The notes under the pieces were generated by a model. It was not told where the DNA came from and ran no database searches. It worked only from the letters and a program-made list of their open reading frames with translations. 64,000 nucleotides of DNA from Halosegnis marinus (lineage in GTDB: Archaea > Halobacteriota > Halobacteria > Halobacteriales > Haloarculaceae): NCBI RefSeq assembly GCF_029338355.1, contig NZ_CP119802.1, positions 1,550,001 through 1,614,000 on the forward strand, read 5' to 3'. Positions 41,274 to 50,012 of the stretch are shown here, piece by piece (position 1 is the first letter of the stretch; every line of letters starts with the position of its first letter). A program made the position numbers and the translations under genes.

Positions 41274-41347
41274 CGCCGCCGTAGCCCTCCCGCCCTCCGC
41301 CCTCCTGCGGCCGGGGATTTATCCCCGCCAACCCCCTCGTTCGACCG

Positions 41348-42526
41348 ATGAGTAACGAGTACGTCGCGGGCGGTCCCGCGACGGACGCCCCCGCTCCCGA
41401 CCGGCTCGCCGACGTGTTCCGCGTCGAGTCGGTCCGCCGGGACGACGACCGCATCCTCTATCTCGGCGAGCCGCTGGTCGGCGCCGACGAGCTGGAGCGC
41501 CGGGTGTACCCCGCGTTCCGCGAGGCCGGCTACGACGTGCGCCTCGCCACGGTGCAGGACACGGAGACGGACCCCATCTCCGGGGTCGAACTGCGGAGCC
41601 GGCGGCGCGCGCTGGTCGCCCAGCCGGCCGACGGCCGCATCGACTCCGTGCCGTGGACGAACGTCGTCATGCTCGCCGCCACCGTCCTCACGACGCTGTT
41701 CGCCGGCTCGGTCTGGTACTACGAACCCCTGACCGGCCCGCTCGACCTCTTCACGGGGGACAAGTGGAAGTTCTCGGTCGCGGTGCTGTCGGTGCTCGCG
41801 GTCCACGAACTCGGCCACTACGTCCTCTCGCGCTACCACCGCGTGAACGCCTCGCTCCCGTACTTCATCCCGATTCCCTCCTTTATCGGGACGCTCGGGG
41901 CCGTCATCCGGATGAAGGGGCGCATCCCCGACCGGAAGGCGCTGTTCGACATCGGCGTCGCCGGCCCGCTCGCCGGCCTCGTCGCCGCGGTGGTCGTCAG
42001 CGCGGTCGGCCTCCTGCTCCCGCCCATCGCGGTCCCCGAGTCCGTCCTCGGGAGCGCGAACGCGGTGGAGATACGCTTCGGCTATCCGCCGCTCCTCCAG
42101 TTCCTCTCGACGGTGCTCGACCGCCCCCTCAGCTACGCGGACCCGTCGCGGGCCGTCAACCCCGTCGTCTTCGGCGGCTGGGTCGGGATGTTCGTCACCG
42201 TCCTCAACCTCCTTCCGGTGGGCCAACTCGACGGCGGCCACCTCGTCCGCGCGATGGCCGGCGACCGCGCCGAGACCGTCGCCGCGCTCGTCCCCGCCGC
42301 GCTGTTCGGGCTGGCGGGCTACCTCTACCTGTTCACGGACGTCGGGTTCAACGCGCCCTTCCTGTGGGGCTTCTGGGGCGTGTTCTCGCTCGGGCTGGCG
42401 TACATGGGGTCGGCCGACCCGGTGTTCGACGAACCGCTCGACGCGAAGCGGATGGCGGTGGGCGTGCTCACCTTCGCCCTCGGCGCGCTGTGTTTCGTCC
42501 CGGTCCCGTTCGAACTGATGAGCTAG
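41348..42526 (+). CDS. Site-2 protease-family (M50) protein
   Basis: A 392-residue protein. The HExxH is in VHELGHYVLSRYH (153-157), the third ligand is in PVGQLDGGHLVR (294-298). Six or so hydrophobic helices surround this; the 120 N-terminal residues are soluble and acidic. It lacks the PDZ part of the larger M50 protein at 35321, and resembles the plant EGY-type branch. A role in signal-linked membrane proteolysis is likely. Confidence 0.9.
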   Translation: MSNEYVAGGPATDAPAPDRLADVFRVESVRRDDDRILYLGEPLVGADELERRVYPAFREAGYDVRLATVQDTETDPISGVELRSRRRALVAQPADGRIDSVPWTNVVMLAATVLTTLFAGSVWYYEPLTGPLDLFTGDKWKFSVAVLSVLAVHELGHYVLSRYHRVNASLPYFIPIPSFIGTLGAVIRMKGRIPDRKALFDIGVAGPLAGLVAAVVVSAVGLLLPPIAVPESVLGSANAVEIRFGYPPLLQFLSTVLDRPLSYADPSRAVNPVVFGGWVGMFVTVLNLLPVGQLDGGHLVRAMAGDRAETVAALVPAALFGLAGYLYLFTDVGFNAPFLWGFWGVFSLGLAYMGSADPVFDEPLDAKRMAVGVLTFALGALCFVPVPFELMS

Positions 42527-43383
42527 TGGGTGTAGCCGCGGTCGGGAAGCGGGTCGCCGTCCAGCCGCACCCCCGATTCCGTGACCGCGCCGACCCGCGT
42601 CACCGGCGTCGGTGACGCCCCCGCGGCCGCCTCGGGGTCGGGCGTCGCGAACACGAGTTCGAAGTCCTCGCCGAAGTGGAGGGCCATCTCCCGGGCGTCG
42701 TCGGCCCCGTCGGCCGTCTCCTCGACGGCGTCGGCCACCGGAACGCGGTCGCCCTCGACCGCGAACCCGCAGCCGGAGGCCTCGGCCAGCTGGTGGAGCG
42801 AGCGCGCCAGCCCGTCGCTCGAGTCCAGCATCGCCGTCGCGTGCGGGGCGAGGGCGACGCCCGCCCGGACCCGCGGCTCGAACCGGAACAGGTCGTTCGC
42901 CCGCTCGTCGTCCGTCCCGAACAGCCGCAGGGCCGCGGCCGACCGCCCGAGCGTCCCGGTGACACAGAGGGCGTCGCCCGGTTCGGCCCCCGACCGCAGC
43001 ACCGGGTCCTCGGTCGCGCCGAGCGCCGTCGTCGCCACGGTGAACTCGTCGTGCCCGTCGAGGTCGCCGCCGACGTACTCCCCGCCGACGGTCTCGCACA
43101 CCTCGCGCGCGCCACGGAGGAAGTCGCGGAGTTCGGCCCCCTCGAAGGTCGGCGCGGCGTACACGGCGACGGCGGCGGTCGCGGACGCGCCCATCGCGGC
43201 CACGTCGGACAGCGAGGCTCCGACGGCGCGCCAGCCGGCGGTGTAGCGGGTCGTCCCCGCCGGGAAGTCGGTCGTCTCGTGGAGCATGTCGGTGGAGACG
43301 ACCGTCCCGTCGAGGACGGCGCAGTCGTCGCCCGCCGCGTCGAGTTCGGCGCCGACCAGCGCGAGCGCGGCGCGTTCGTCCAT
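42523..43383 (-). CDS. thiL: Thiamine-phosphate kinase
   Basis: A 286-residue protein of the PurM fold. The N-terminus MDERAALALVGAELD...DDCAVLDG, VVSTDMLHETTDFPAG, RAVGASLSDVAAMGA and LDGHDEFTVATTALGATE match ThiL. ATP- and Mg-binding Asp residues occur in DSSDGLARSLHQLAE and FGEDFELVFATP. It converts thiamine phosphate to the diphosphate. Its stop shares CTAG with the convergent M50 gene. Confidence 0.92.
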   Translation of the reverse strand: MDERAALALVGAELDAAGDDCAVLDGTVVSTDMLHETTDFPAGTTRYTAGWRAVGASLSDVAAMGASATAAVAVYAAPTFEGAELRDFLRGAREVCETVGGEYVGGDLDGHDEFTVATTALGATEDPVLRSGAEPGDALCVTGTLGRSAAALRLFGTDDERANDLFRFEPRVRAGVALAPHATAMLDSSDGLARSLHQLAEASGCGFAVEGDRVPVADAVEETADGADDAREMALHFGEDFELVFATPDPEAAAGASPTPVTRVGAVTESGVRLDGDPLPDRGYTH

Positions 43384-43470
43384 GCCCGAGGGGCGGCCGA
43401 CGCCCGGAAAGCGGTGTCGGTGACGTGCCGACACCGAACGCGATAAACGACCGCCCCGACAAACGCGGCC

Positions 43471-44496
43471 ATGGACATCGACCTCCGCGCGACCGTCGTC
43501 GGGTTCGCCCTCGCCGCCGTCGTCCTCGCGGGGGTCCTCTCGCTCGTCGGCATCGGTCGGGTCACGGAGGCCATCGTCGCCGCCGACCTCGCGACGCTCG
43601 CGGCCGTCCTCGGGGTCGCCGTCTGCTGGCTCTCCGCGTGGGGGCTGGCGCTCCACACCGTCCTCTCGGGGCTCGGCTCGTCCGTCCGCCGGCACGTCGC
43701 CGTCCTCGTGTTCGCGGCCGCGACGTTCGCCAACAACGTCACGCCGTTCGGGCAGGCGGGGGGCGAACCCGTCGCGGCGCTGTTCGTCTCGCGCGCCGGC
43801 GACACGGAGTACGAGACGGGGCTCGCGGCCATCGCCAGCGTGGACTCGCTCAACTTCGTCCCCTCCATCCTGCTCGCGTCGGGGGGTATCGCCTACTTCT
43901 CGACGCGCGTTGCGTTCGGCGACCGGCTCCGCTTCGCCTCCTACGCCGTCGGCGCGCTCGCGCTCGCCGTGCCCGTCCTCGCCGTCGTCGGCTGGCGCTA
44001 CCGCTACCGGGTCGAGGGCGCCGCCATCCGCGCGGTGACGCCCGTCGTCCGCTTCCTCGGCCGGGTCGTCCCCGGCCGGATGCCGCCGGCCCGCGACGCC
44101 ATCCGCTCGCGCGTCGAGGGCTTCTTCCACGCCATCGAGCGCGTCACGGGCGACCGGCGGCGACTGGCGCTCGCCCTCGGCTTCTCGACGCTCGGCTGGC
44201 TCTGTCTCGCCACCTCGCTGTGGCTCTCGCTCGCCGCGCTCGGGGAGGCCGTCGCCTACCCGGTCGTCCTCGTCGTCGTTCCGGTCGGGGCCATCGCCGG
44301 CATCACGCCCCTTCCGGGGGGGCTCGGCGGCGTCGAGGCCGTCCTCATCGCCCTGCTCGCCGCGCTGGGCGTGCCGGCCGGCGCGGCCGCGGCCGCCGTC
44401 GTCGTCCACCGCCTCGGCACCTACGTCCTCCCAACCGTCGTCGGGGGCGGGGTCGCGGGGGTCCTCGGGTCGAACCGATTCACGTCGTCCGGGTGA
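43471..44496 (+). CDS. Lysylphosphatidylglycerol synthase TM-like (UPF0104) membrane protein
   Basis: A 341-residue protein with seven or eight hydrophobic helices. FANNVTPFGQAGGEPVAALF is the signature of the UPF0104/LPG synthase TM family, and the C-terminal GITPLPGGLGGVEAVLIALLAALG is the second signature. Relatives act as lipid flippases or as glycosyltransferase partners. Which lipid this one handles is unknown. Followed by the S19e gene with a separate promoter. Confidence 0.83.
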   Translation: MDIDLRATVVGFALAAVVLAGVLSLVGIGRVTEAIVAADLATLAAVLGVAVCWLSAWGLALHTVLSGLGSSVRRHVAVLVFAAATFANNVTPFGQAGGEPVAALFVSRAGDTEYETGLAAIASVDSLNFVPSILLASGGIAYFSTRVAFGDRLRFASYAVGALALAVPVLAVVGWRYRYRVEGAAIRAVTPVVRFLGRVVPGRMPPARDAIRSRVEGFFHAIERVTGDRRRLALALGFSTLGWLCLATSLWLSLAALGEAVAYPVVLVVVPVGAIAGITPLPGGLGGVEAVLIALLAALGVPAGAAAAAVVVHRLGTYVLPTVVGGGVAGVLGSNRFTSSG

Positions 44497-44596
44497 CGAG
44501 GCGAGCCCCGACACGCCGCTCGCCGGCGTCCGCGTGTCGCTCGTGTTCCCTGTCGCGGCCCCGCTCCGCCCGGCCGCGACGGGCGTCTAACGTCAG

Positions 44597-44603
44597 AGTT
44601 AAA
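44597..44603 (+). promoter_or_regulatory. TATA box of rps19e
   Basis: AGTTAAA about 29 nt before ATG 44629. Confidence 0.55.
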
Positions 44604-44628
44604 CGACGCGGCCGGGAACGGAACGGTA

Positions 44629-45084
44629 ATGGCGACACTCTTCGACGCTCCGGCGGAGGACCTCATCGAGGCCACCGCGGAGAAGCTGGCGGACGAGCTT
44701 GAACAGCCGGACTGGGCCGAGTTCGCGAAGACCGGAACCGCCCGGGAACTCCCGCCCGAGCAGGAGGACTTCTGGGCGCTGCGCGGCGCCTCCCTCCTCC
44801 GGAAGGTGGCCGTGGACGGCCCGGTCGGCGTCGACCGGCTCTCCACCGCCTACGGCGGCGCGAAGAAGGGCTCGACGCGCTACCGCGTCCGCCCCCACGG
44901 GAAGACCTCCGGCTCGAAGAAGGTCATCCGGACGCTGCTCCAGCAGCTCGACGACGCCGGCTACATCTCCACGAACGAGAAGCGCGGCCGCGAGGTCACG
45001 GGGCCGGGCCGACAGCTGCTCGACGAGACGGCCGCCGAGGTCATCGAGGACCTCGACCGCCCGGAACTCGAACGCTACGCGTAA
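44629..45084 (+). CDS. rps19e: Small ribosomal subunit protein eS19 (S19e)
   Basis: A 151-residue protein. [20 protein letters not shown] is the archaeal start, [20 protein letters not shown] is the rRNA-binding helix, [21 protein letters not shown] is the conserved basic loop, and [18 protein letters not shown] closes it. It is needed for 30S maturation. It is followed 43 bp later by the PDCD5 gene, an arrangement common in archaea. Confidence 0.96.
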   Translation: MATLFDAPAEDLIEATAEKLADELEQPDWAEFAKTGTARELPPEQEDFWALRGASLLRKVAVDGPVGVDRLSTAYGGAKKGSTRYRVRPHGKTSGSKKVIRTLLQQLDDAGYISTNEKRGREVTGPGRQLLDETAAEVIEDLDRPELERYA

Positions 45085-45127
45085 CGACGGCGAAACGGTT
45101 TTTCTTCCGTGTCGTGAATACCCGTCC

Positions 45128-45478
45128 ATGAGCGGACAGCCCGACGACGAGGACATCGAGGAGCTCCGGAAGCAGAAGCTCGAACAGCTGAAGGAACAGC
45201 AGGGCGGCGGCGCCGACGAGGAGGCCCGCGAGGCCCAGCGCCAGCAGGCGGAGGCCCAGAAGAAGGCGATGCTCCGCCAGACGCTCACGGACGGGGCGCG
45301 ACAGCGGCTCAACTCCGTGAAGATGTCGAAGCCGGACTTCGCGGAGCAGGTCGAACAGCAGGTGGTCGCGCTCGCCCGGAGCGGCCGCGTCCAGGGGCAG
45401 ATCGACGAGGAGCAGATGAAGTCGCTCCTCCAGGAGCTCCAGCCCGATCAGCAGGACTTCAACATCAAACGGCGGTAG
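45128..45478 (+). CDS. DNA-binding protein, PDCD5/TFAR19 family
   Basis: A 116-residue protein of almost only helices. The N-terminus is an acidic/Gln-rich coiled region ([18 protein letters not shown]), and the core is [29 protein letters not shown] with the conserved LT...AR-RL-N-(I/V)-K. It ends in [17 protein letters not shown], typical of archaeal PDCD5. The family binds DNA and helps protein folding in eukaryotes. Its stop is directly followed by the PP-loop gene at 45479. Confidence 0.94.
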   Translation: MSGQPDDEDIEELRKQKLEQLKEQQGGGADEEAREAQRQQAEAQKKAMLRQTLTDGARQRLNSVKMSKPDFAEQVEQQVVALARSGRVQGQIDEEQMKSLLQELQPDQQDFNIKRR

Positions 45479-46069
45479 ATGCGGGCGGGAGTGCTGTTCT
45501 CCGGGGGGAAGGACTCCACGCTCGCGGCGCTGCTGTTGGACGGCTTCTACGACGTGACGCTGGTCCACGCGGGGTTCGGCGTGGGGGAGGCCGCCGACCA
45601 CGCCCGCGAGACGGCCGACGCTATCGGCTTCGCGTTCGACGACGCGACGCTCGACGACGCGGTGGCCGAGGAGGCCGTCGAGCGGATGGCCGAGGACGGC
45701 TTCCCGCGCAACGGCATCCAGACGGTCCACGAGGCCGCGCTGGAGGCCGTCGCGGGCGCCGGCTACGACGCCGTGGCCGACGGCACCCGGCGCGACGACC
45801 GCGTCCCGACGGTGTCGCGGGCGCGGGCACAGGCGCTGGAGGAGCGCCACGGCGTCGACTACCTCTCGCCGCTGGCCGGCTTCGGCCGCGGCGCGGTCGA
45901 CCGGCTCGTCGACGAGCAACTGGAGGTCGAGGAGGGGCCGGCGGTCGAACTCGCGAAGGGGGATTACGAGGCGGAACTGCGCGAACTCGTCCGCGAGCAC
46001 GGCGGCGACGAACTGGCGGCCGAGGTGTTCCCCGACCACGTCCAGACGCGGGTCACGGGCCGCCGCTGA
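45479..46069 (+). CDS. PP-loop ATP pyrophosphatase (alpha hydrolase, DUF7411-like)
   Basis: A 196-residue protein. LFSGGKDSTLAALLLD (PP-loop SGGKDS at 8-13) and DAVADGTRRDDRVPT show the N-type ATP-pyrophosphatase fold. Relatives include tRNA thiolation and NAD synthase-like enzymes. The C-terminal acidic helix (YEAELRELVREHGGDEL) is not diagnostic. The ATG begins the base after the PDCD5 stop, so both are probably co-transcribed. The modified substrate is unknown. Confidence 0.8.
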   Translation: MRAGVLFSGGKDSTLAALLLDGFYDVTLVHAGFGVGEAADHARETADAIGFAFDDATLDDAVAEEAVERMAEDGFPRNGIQTVHEAALEAVAGAGYDAVADGTRRDDRVPTVSRARAQALEERHGVDYLSPLAGFGRGAVDRLVDEQLEVEEGPAVELAKGDYEAELRELVREHGGDELAAEVFPDHVQTRVTGRR

Positions 46070-46110
46070 GGCGGGCTAACCTTTTGGTCCGTGGTGACAT
46101 ACGCCACGCC

Positions 46111-46761
46111 ATGTTCGTTATCGTCGGCTACGGCCGGGTCGGGCGGCGTACCGCGGCGGATCTCCGTGCGGAGGGGTTCGACGTGTCCGTGGTGGAGGTC
46201 GACCCCGAGCGGGCGGAGTGGGCGCGGGCGGACGGGTTCGACGTGGTCGAGGGCGACGGGGAGGACGAGCGGGCACTCGAACGCGCGGGCGTCGCGGAGG
46301 CGGACGCCGTCGCCGCGCTGACGGGCGACCTGAACACGAACTTCGCGGCCTGCATGATCGCGAAGGGGTACGGCTGTCGCACCGTGATGCGCATCGACGA
46401 GGACTACCGCCAGGAGATATACGAGCGGTACGCCGCCGACGTGGACGAGATAATCTACCCCGAGCGGCTGGGGGCGGCGGGCGCGAAGAACGCCCTGCTC
46501 GGCGGCGACCTGAACGTCCTCGCGGAAGTGACCGAGCAGCTGACGCTCGCCACGGTGGACGTGCCCGACGGCTCGCCGCACCTCGGCTCGCGGGTCGTCT
46601 CGCTGGAGCTGCCCGGCGACGCCCGGGTGTACGCCCACGGTCACCGCGGGGAGCCGATGGAGGTGCCCCTGCCGAGCGTGGAACTCGCCGTCGGCGACCA
46701 GCTCGCGGTCATCGCGGACCGGACCTCGCTCGACGGCGTGGAGTCGTACCTCGCCGGCTGA
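46111..46761 (+). CDS. trkA: TrkA-type potassium regulatory protein
   Basis: A 216-residue protein. FVIVGYGRVGRRTAADLRAEG gives the Rossmann GxGxxG, VVEGDGEDERALERAG and VAALTGDLNTNFAACMIA are the NAD-binding strands, and the last 75 residues (EVTEQLTLATVDVPDGSPHL...) are a TrkA-C/RCK_C domain. It gates K+ uptake by binding nucleotides. No trkH gene is near. The start at ATG 46111 is supported by a CCTTTT element about 29 nt upstream. Confidence 0.9.
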   Translation: MFVIVGYGRVGRRTAADLRAEGFDVSVVEVDPERAEWARADGFDVVEGDGEDERALERAGVAEADAVAALTGDLNTNFAACMIAKGYGCRTVMRIDEDYRQEIYERYAADVDEIIYPERLGAAGAKNALLGGDLNVLAEVTEQLTLATVDVPDGSPHLGSRVVSLELPGDARVYAHGHRGEPMEVPLPSVELAVGDQLAVIADRTSLDGVESYLAG

Positions 46762-46789
46762 GTGGGGCGCGCGGGAGGATGGGAAGTGA

Positions 46790-46853
46790 GGCCGTCTGTG
46801 CGCGCCCGACGGACGACAGTACGTCGCTCGGCATAAATCCGCGTCAGACGGCC
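46790..46853 (+). terminator. Long inverted repeat after trkA
   Basis: GGCCGTCTG (46790-46798) and CAGACGGCC (46845-46853) form a 9-bp stem around a 46-nt loop, which itself contains GACG...CGTC. It could be a terminator hairpin for trkA or a leader element for the DapA-like gene. No T run follows. Confidence 0.4.
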
Positions 46854-46909
46854 GTTCGACGCCCACGCGGCTCCCGAAGGTTTTCGACGCGCCCCCGTCC
46901 AGTACGCGT

Positions 46910-47764
46910 ATGCAGGGCACCGGACTCCCGCTCGCCACGCCGTTCGACGCGGCCGGCGACGTGGACCACGGCGCGCTCGCGGCCCTCGTCGAGTGGGTCG
47001 AGGCGCGCGGCGTCGACTTCATCGTCCCGTGCGGTTCCAACAGCGAGGCCCCCCTCCTGACGCGCGAGGAGCGGGCCGCGGTCGTCGACACGGTCGCCGA
47101 CGCGACCGACCTCCCCGTCCTCGCGGGCACCGGGGCGGAGGGGGAACGGGAGACGCTGGCGCTCACCCGCGACGCCGCCGAGGCCGGCGCGGACGCCGCG
47201 CTCGTCGTCACGCCGTACTACTTCGAGCACGGCCCCGACGCGATGGCCGACTACTACCGCCGGGTCGCCGACGCGAGCCCCGTCCCCGTCTATCTCTACT
47301 CGGTGCCGGCGTTCACCGGCCGCGCGCTCGCGCCGGAGACCGTGGGCCGGGTCGCCGACCACCCGAACGTCGCCGGCATGAAGGACTCCTCGGGCGACAT
47401 GGCCGCGTTCAAGCGGATTCTCGCGCGGACCCCCGACGACTTCGACCTGCTCGTCGGGAGCGGGGGCGTCTACGCCGAGGCGCTCGCGCTCGGGGGGTCG
47501 GGCGGCGTCCTCGGCGTCGCCAACCTCGTGCCCGAACTCGCCTCGGCCGTGTACGCGGCCGACGACCCGGCCGTCGCGCGCGAGCGCAACGACGCGTTCG
47601 TCGAACTGAACCACCTCGTCACGAGCGACTACGGGATTCCGGGGCTGAAGGCCGCGATGCGGTCGCGCGGCGCGCCCGCGGGTGTCGTCCGCTCGCCGCA
47701 CACGCCCGTTCCGGAGGCGGTCGCCGAGGAACTCGCCGCCGCCGTCGAGCGCGCGCTCGATTAG
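46910..47764 (+). CDS. DapA/KDG-aldolase-family lyase
   Basis: A 284-residue TIM-barrel aldolase. Schiff-base Lys158 is in VAGMKDSSGD, and the proton-shuttle Tyr130 in VYLYSVPAFTG. FIVPCGSNSEAPLLTREER is the pyruvate-binding (GTTGE-like) loop, with a Ser/Asn in place of Thr/Thr-Gly. It could be 2-keto-3-deoxygluconate aldolase or dihydrodipicolinate synthase; the altered loop favours a KDG aldolase or N-acetylneuraminate-lyase-like role. The stop overlaps that of the ModE-like gene. Confidence 0.85.
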   Translation: MQGTGLPLATPFDAAGDVDHGALAALVEWVEARGVDFIVPCGSNSEAPLLTREERAAVVDTVADATDLPVLAGTGAEGERETLALTRDAAEAGADAALVVTPYYFEHGPDAMADYYRRVADASPVPVYLYSVPAFTGRALAPETVGRVADHPNVAGMKDSSGDMAAFKRILARTPDDFDLLVGSGGVYAEALALGGSGGVLGVANLVPELASAVYAADDPAVARERNDAFVELNHLVTSDYGIPGLKAAMRSRGAPAGVVRSPHTPVPEAVAEELAAAVERALD

Positions 47765-48441
47765 GTCTCGACGCCGCGGGTCGCCGTCGCCTTGAACGAG
47801 GCGACGACCGACGCCCCCGCCTCCAGCCCGAGCCGGTCGGCGCTGTCCGTCGTCACGAGCGCCGCGAGCGGGTCGTCCGCGCCCACGTCCACCGCGACCC
47901 GGACGACGGCGGCCCCCCGGTCGAGCGCCGTCACGGTGCCGGCGAGGCGGTTGCGCGCGCTCGTCGCGTCCGCGTCGGGGACCTCGGCGGGCGCGTGGAG
48001 CGTGACGGCGTCGGCCCGGAGGGTGAGCGCCACCCGGTCGGCGCCCGGCGGGACGAGCGCGCGCACGGTGCCAGCGGCCGTCTCCACGGCCGCGAGTTCG
48101 CCGTCGCGCTCGGTGACGCGGCCGTCGAGCACCGTCTCCTCGACGGCGGCGACGGCGTCGAAGCCGGCGCGCAGGCGGTCGAACCGCGCCAGCAGGTCGC
48201 GCGCGCCGTCCGTGAGTTCGGAGCCGCCGCCGCCCGCGCCGCCGCGCGTCCGCTCGACGAGCGGGCCGAACGCGGCCTCCAGCGCCGTGAGTCGCTCGTG
48301 GGCCCGGGCGTACGAGCGGCCGAGCTCCCCCGCCGCGGCGTTGAGCGACCCGGCCTCGTCCACGGCGCGCAGGAGGGCGGCGTCGCGGGCGTCGAAGCTC
48401 ACGTCCCCCTCGTGGAGTCGCGCGTCGAACTCGGCGTCCAT
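47761..48441 (-). CDS. ModE-type regulator with TOBE domains
   Basis: A 226-residue protein. The N-terminal winged helix (AVDEAGSLNAAAGELGRSYARAHERLTALEAAFG, then GGAGGGGSELTDGARDLLARFD) is the ModE DNA-binding domain. The C-terminus carries two TOBE-like oxyanion-binding parts (LVPPGADRVALTLRADAVTL and RNRLAGTVTALDRGAAVVRVAVD). It senses molybdate or tungstate and controls uptake. It is the last gene of the tup operon. Confidence 0.9.
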   Translation of the reverse strand: MDAEFDARLHEGDVSFDARDAALLRAVDEAGSLNAAAGELGRSYARAHERLTALEAAFGPLVERTRGGAGGGGSELTDGARDLLARFDRLRAGFDAVAAVEETVLDGRVTERDGELAAVETAAGTVRALVPPGADRVALTLRADAVTLHAPAEVPDADATSARNRLAGTVTALDRGAAVVRVAVDVGADDPLAALVTTDSADRLGLEAGASVVASFKATATRGVET

Positions 48442-48478
48442 ACCGGCCCTTCGAAGCCCGGCACAAAACGGTTCGCGG

Positions 48479-49243
48479 TCAGTAGACGAGTTCGCCGTCG
48501 ATGAACGCCCGGGCGCGGTCGTCGTCCGGGGCGTCGAACACCTCGGCGGCCGGCCCCTGCTCGATGAGCGTCCCGTCGAGCATGACGCCGACGCGGTCGG
48601 CTATCCGCTCGGCCTGCTGCATGTCGTGGGTGGCGATGACCACGGCGATGTCGCGGTCGCGGGCGGCGTCCACCGCCTCCTCGATGAGCGCCGTGTTGCG
48701 CGGGTCGAGGTTCGAGGTGGGCTCGTCGAGCAGCAGCACCTCGGGCTCGGTCGCGAGCGCCCGGGCGAAGGCGACGCGCTGTGCCTCCCCGGCCGAGAGC
48801 GACGACGCCGGGTCGCGGACCTTCCCCCGGAGCCCCACCGTGTCGAGCGCCTCGGCGACCGACTCGGGCAGGGGCGGCTCGCCGGCCAGCCCCCGGAGCC
48901 AGCGTCCCGCACGGTCGGTCCACGACCGCCTGACGGCGAGTCCGTACGCGGCGTTGTGGGCGACGCTCGTCGAGAACAGCGACCGGCTCTGGAACACCAT
49001 GCCGACGCGCCGGCGCACCCGCGTCCGCTCCGCCCGCGACAGCGTCCACACGTCCCGGTCGTCGGCGGTGACGGTTCCCCCCTCCGGCGGGTCGAACAGC
49101 GCGAGCAGGCGGAGGAGGGTCGTCTTCCCCGTTCCCGAGGGACCGATGAGCGCGAACGTCTCGCCCGGTTCGGCGGCGAGCGACACGTCCGCGAGGACCC
49201 GCTCGTCGCCGTACCCGAACCCGACCCCGTGGGCGGCTATCAC
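48479..49243 (-). CDS. tupC: Tungstate ABC transporter, ATP-binding protein
   Basis: A 254-residue ABC ATPase. Walker A GPSGTGKTT (34-42), signature SLSAGEAQRVAFARAL, Walker B VLLLDEPTSNLDP, H-loop VVIATHDMQQAE. The Walker A and LSAGE/Q motifs fit oxyanion importers. It overlaps tupB by 4 bp. Confidence 0.93.
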   Translation of the reverse strand: MIAAHGVGFGYGDERVLADVSLAAEPGETFALIGPSGTGKTTLLRLLALFDPPEGGTVTADDRDVWTLSRAERTRVRRRVGMVFQSRSLFSTSVAHNAAYGLAVRRSWTDRAGRWLRGLAGEPPLPESVAEALDTVGLRGKVRDPASSLSAGEAQRVAFARALATEPEVLLLDEPTSNLDPRNTALIEEAVDAARDRDIAVVIATHDMQQAERIADRVGVMLDGTLIEQGPAAEVFDAPDDDRARAFIDGELVY

Positions 49244-49989
49244 GCTCGCCCCCGCTCGCGGACGACGTTCCCAAGCGCGTTCACCGACAGCGCGATGGCG
49301 AGCAGCACGACGCCGAGCGCGATGCCGGTCCCGTAGTTCCCCTGTCTCGATTCGAGCGTGATAGCGGTCGTGAGCGTTCGGGTGAACGCGACCCGCGCGC
49401 CCCCCTCCGTGGCGATGGCGATGTTCCCCCCGACGATGAGGACGGAGCCGACCTCCGAGACGGCCCGCCCGAACCCGGCGAGGACGGCCGTCACGACGCC
49501 GTACCGCGCTTCCCTGACGACCGCGACCTGCACGTCGCGGGCGGTTCCCCCGGCGGCGAAGGCCGCGTCGCGTATCGAGTCGTCGACCCCCTCGATGGCC
49601 GAGAGGGTGACGCTCGTGATGACGGGCGTCGCGAGAATCACCTGCGAGACGACCATCGCCGTCGGCGTGTAGAGGAGCTCGACGCCGCCGAAGGTGTAGA
49701 GGACGCCCACGCCGGGCAGGCCGAGCGAGAAGCCGCCCCCGACCGGCCCGGCGTTCGACAGCAGCAGGAGGACGAGGAGGCCGACGACGACGCTCGGAAA
49801 GCCCATCCCCGTGTTGACGACGGAGACGACGGCCTGCCGCCCGCGGAAGTCGCGGAACCCGAGCAGGCCGGCGAGCAGGAGGCTGACGACCGTACTGACC
49901 GCGACCGCCGCGAGGCTCACCTGCAGGGTGACGCGGACGATGCTTATCAGGTACCGCGTACCGAACTCGGCGAGGACGCCGTCGAACAC
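49240..49989 (-). CDS. tupB: Tungstate ABC transporter, permease
   Basis: A 249-residue membrane protein of about five to six helices. The EAA-like loop is SIRDAAFAAGGTARDVQVAVVREARYG, and the last helix is GIALGVVLLAIALSVNAL. The N-terminus ISIVRVTLQVSLAAVAVSTV fits TupB. It pairs with TupC and delivers tungstate (or molybdate) into the cell. Confidence 0.92.
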   Translation of the reverse strand: MFDGVLAEFGTRYLISIVRVTLQVSLAAVAVSTVVSLLLAGLLGFRDFRGRQAVVSVVNTGMGFPSVVVGLLVLLLLSNAGPVGGGFSLGLPGVGVLYTFGGVELLYTPTAMVVSQVILATPVITSVTLSAIEGVDDSIRDAAFAAGGTARDVQVAVVREARYGVVTAVLAGFGRAVSEVGSVLIVGGNIAIATEGGARVAFTRTLTTAITLESRQGNYGTGIALGVVLLAIALSVNALGNVVRERGRA

Positions 49990-50012
49990 GCGTGGAAGCT
50001 ACACCCCGGGGG

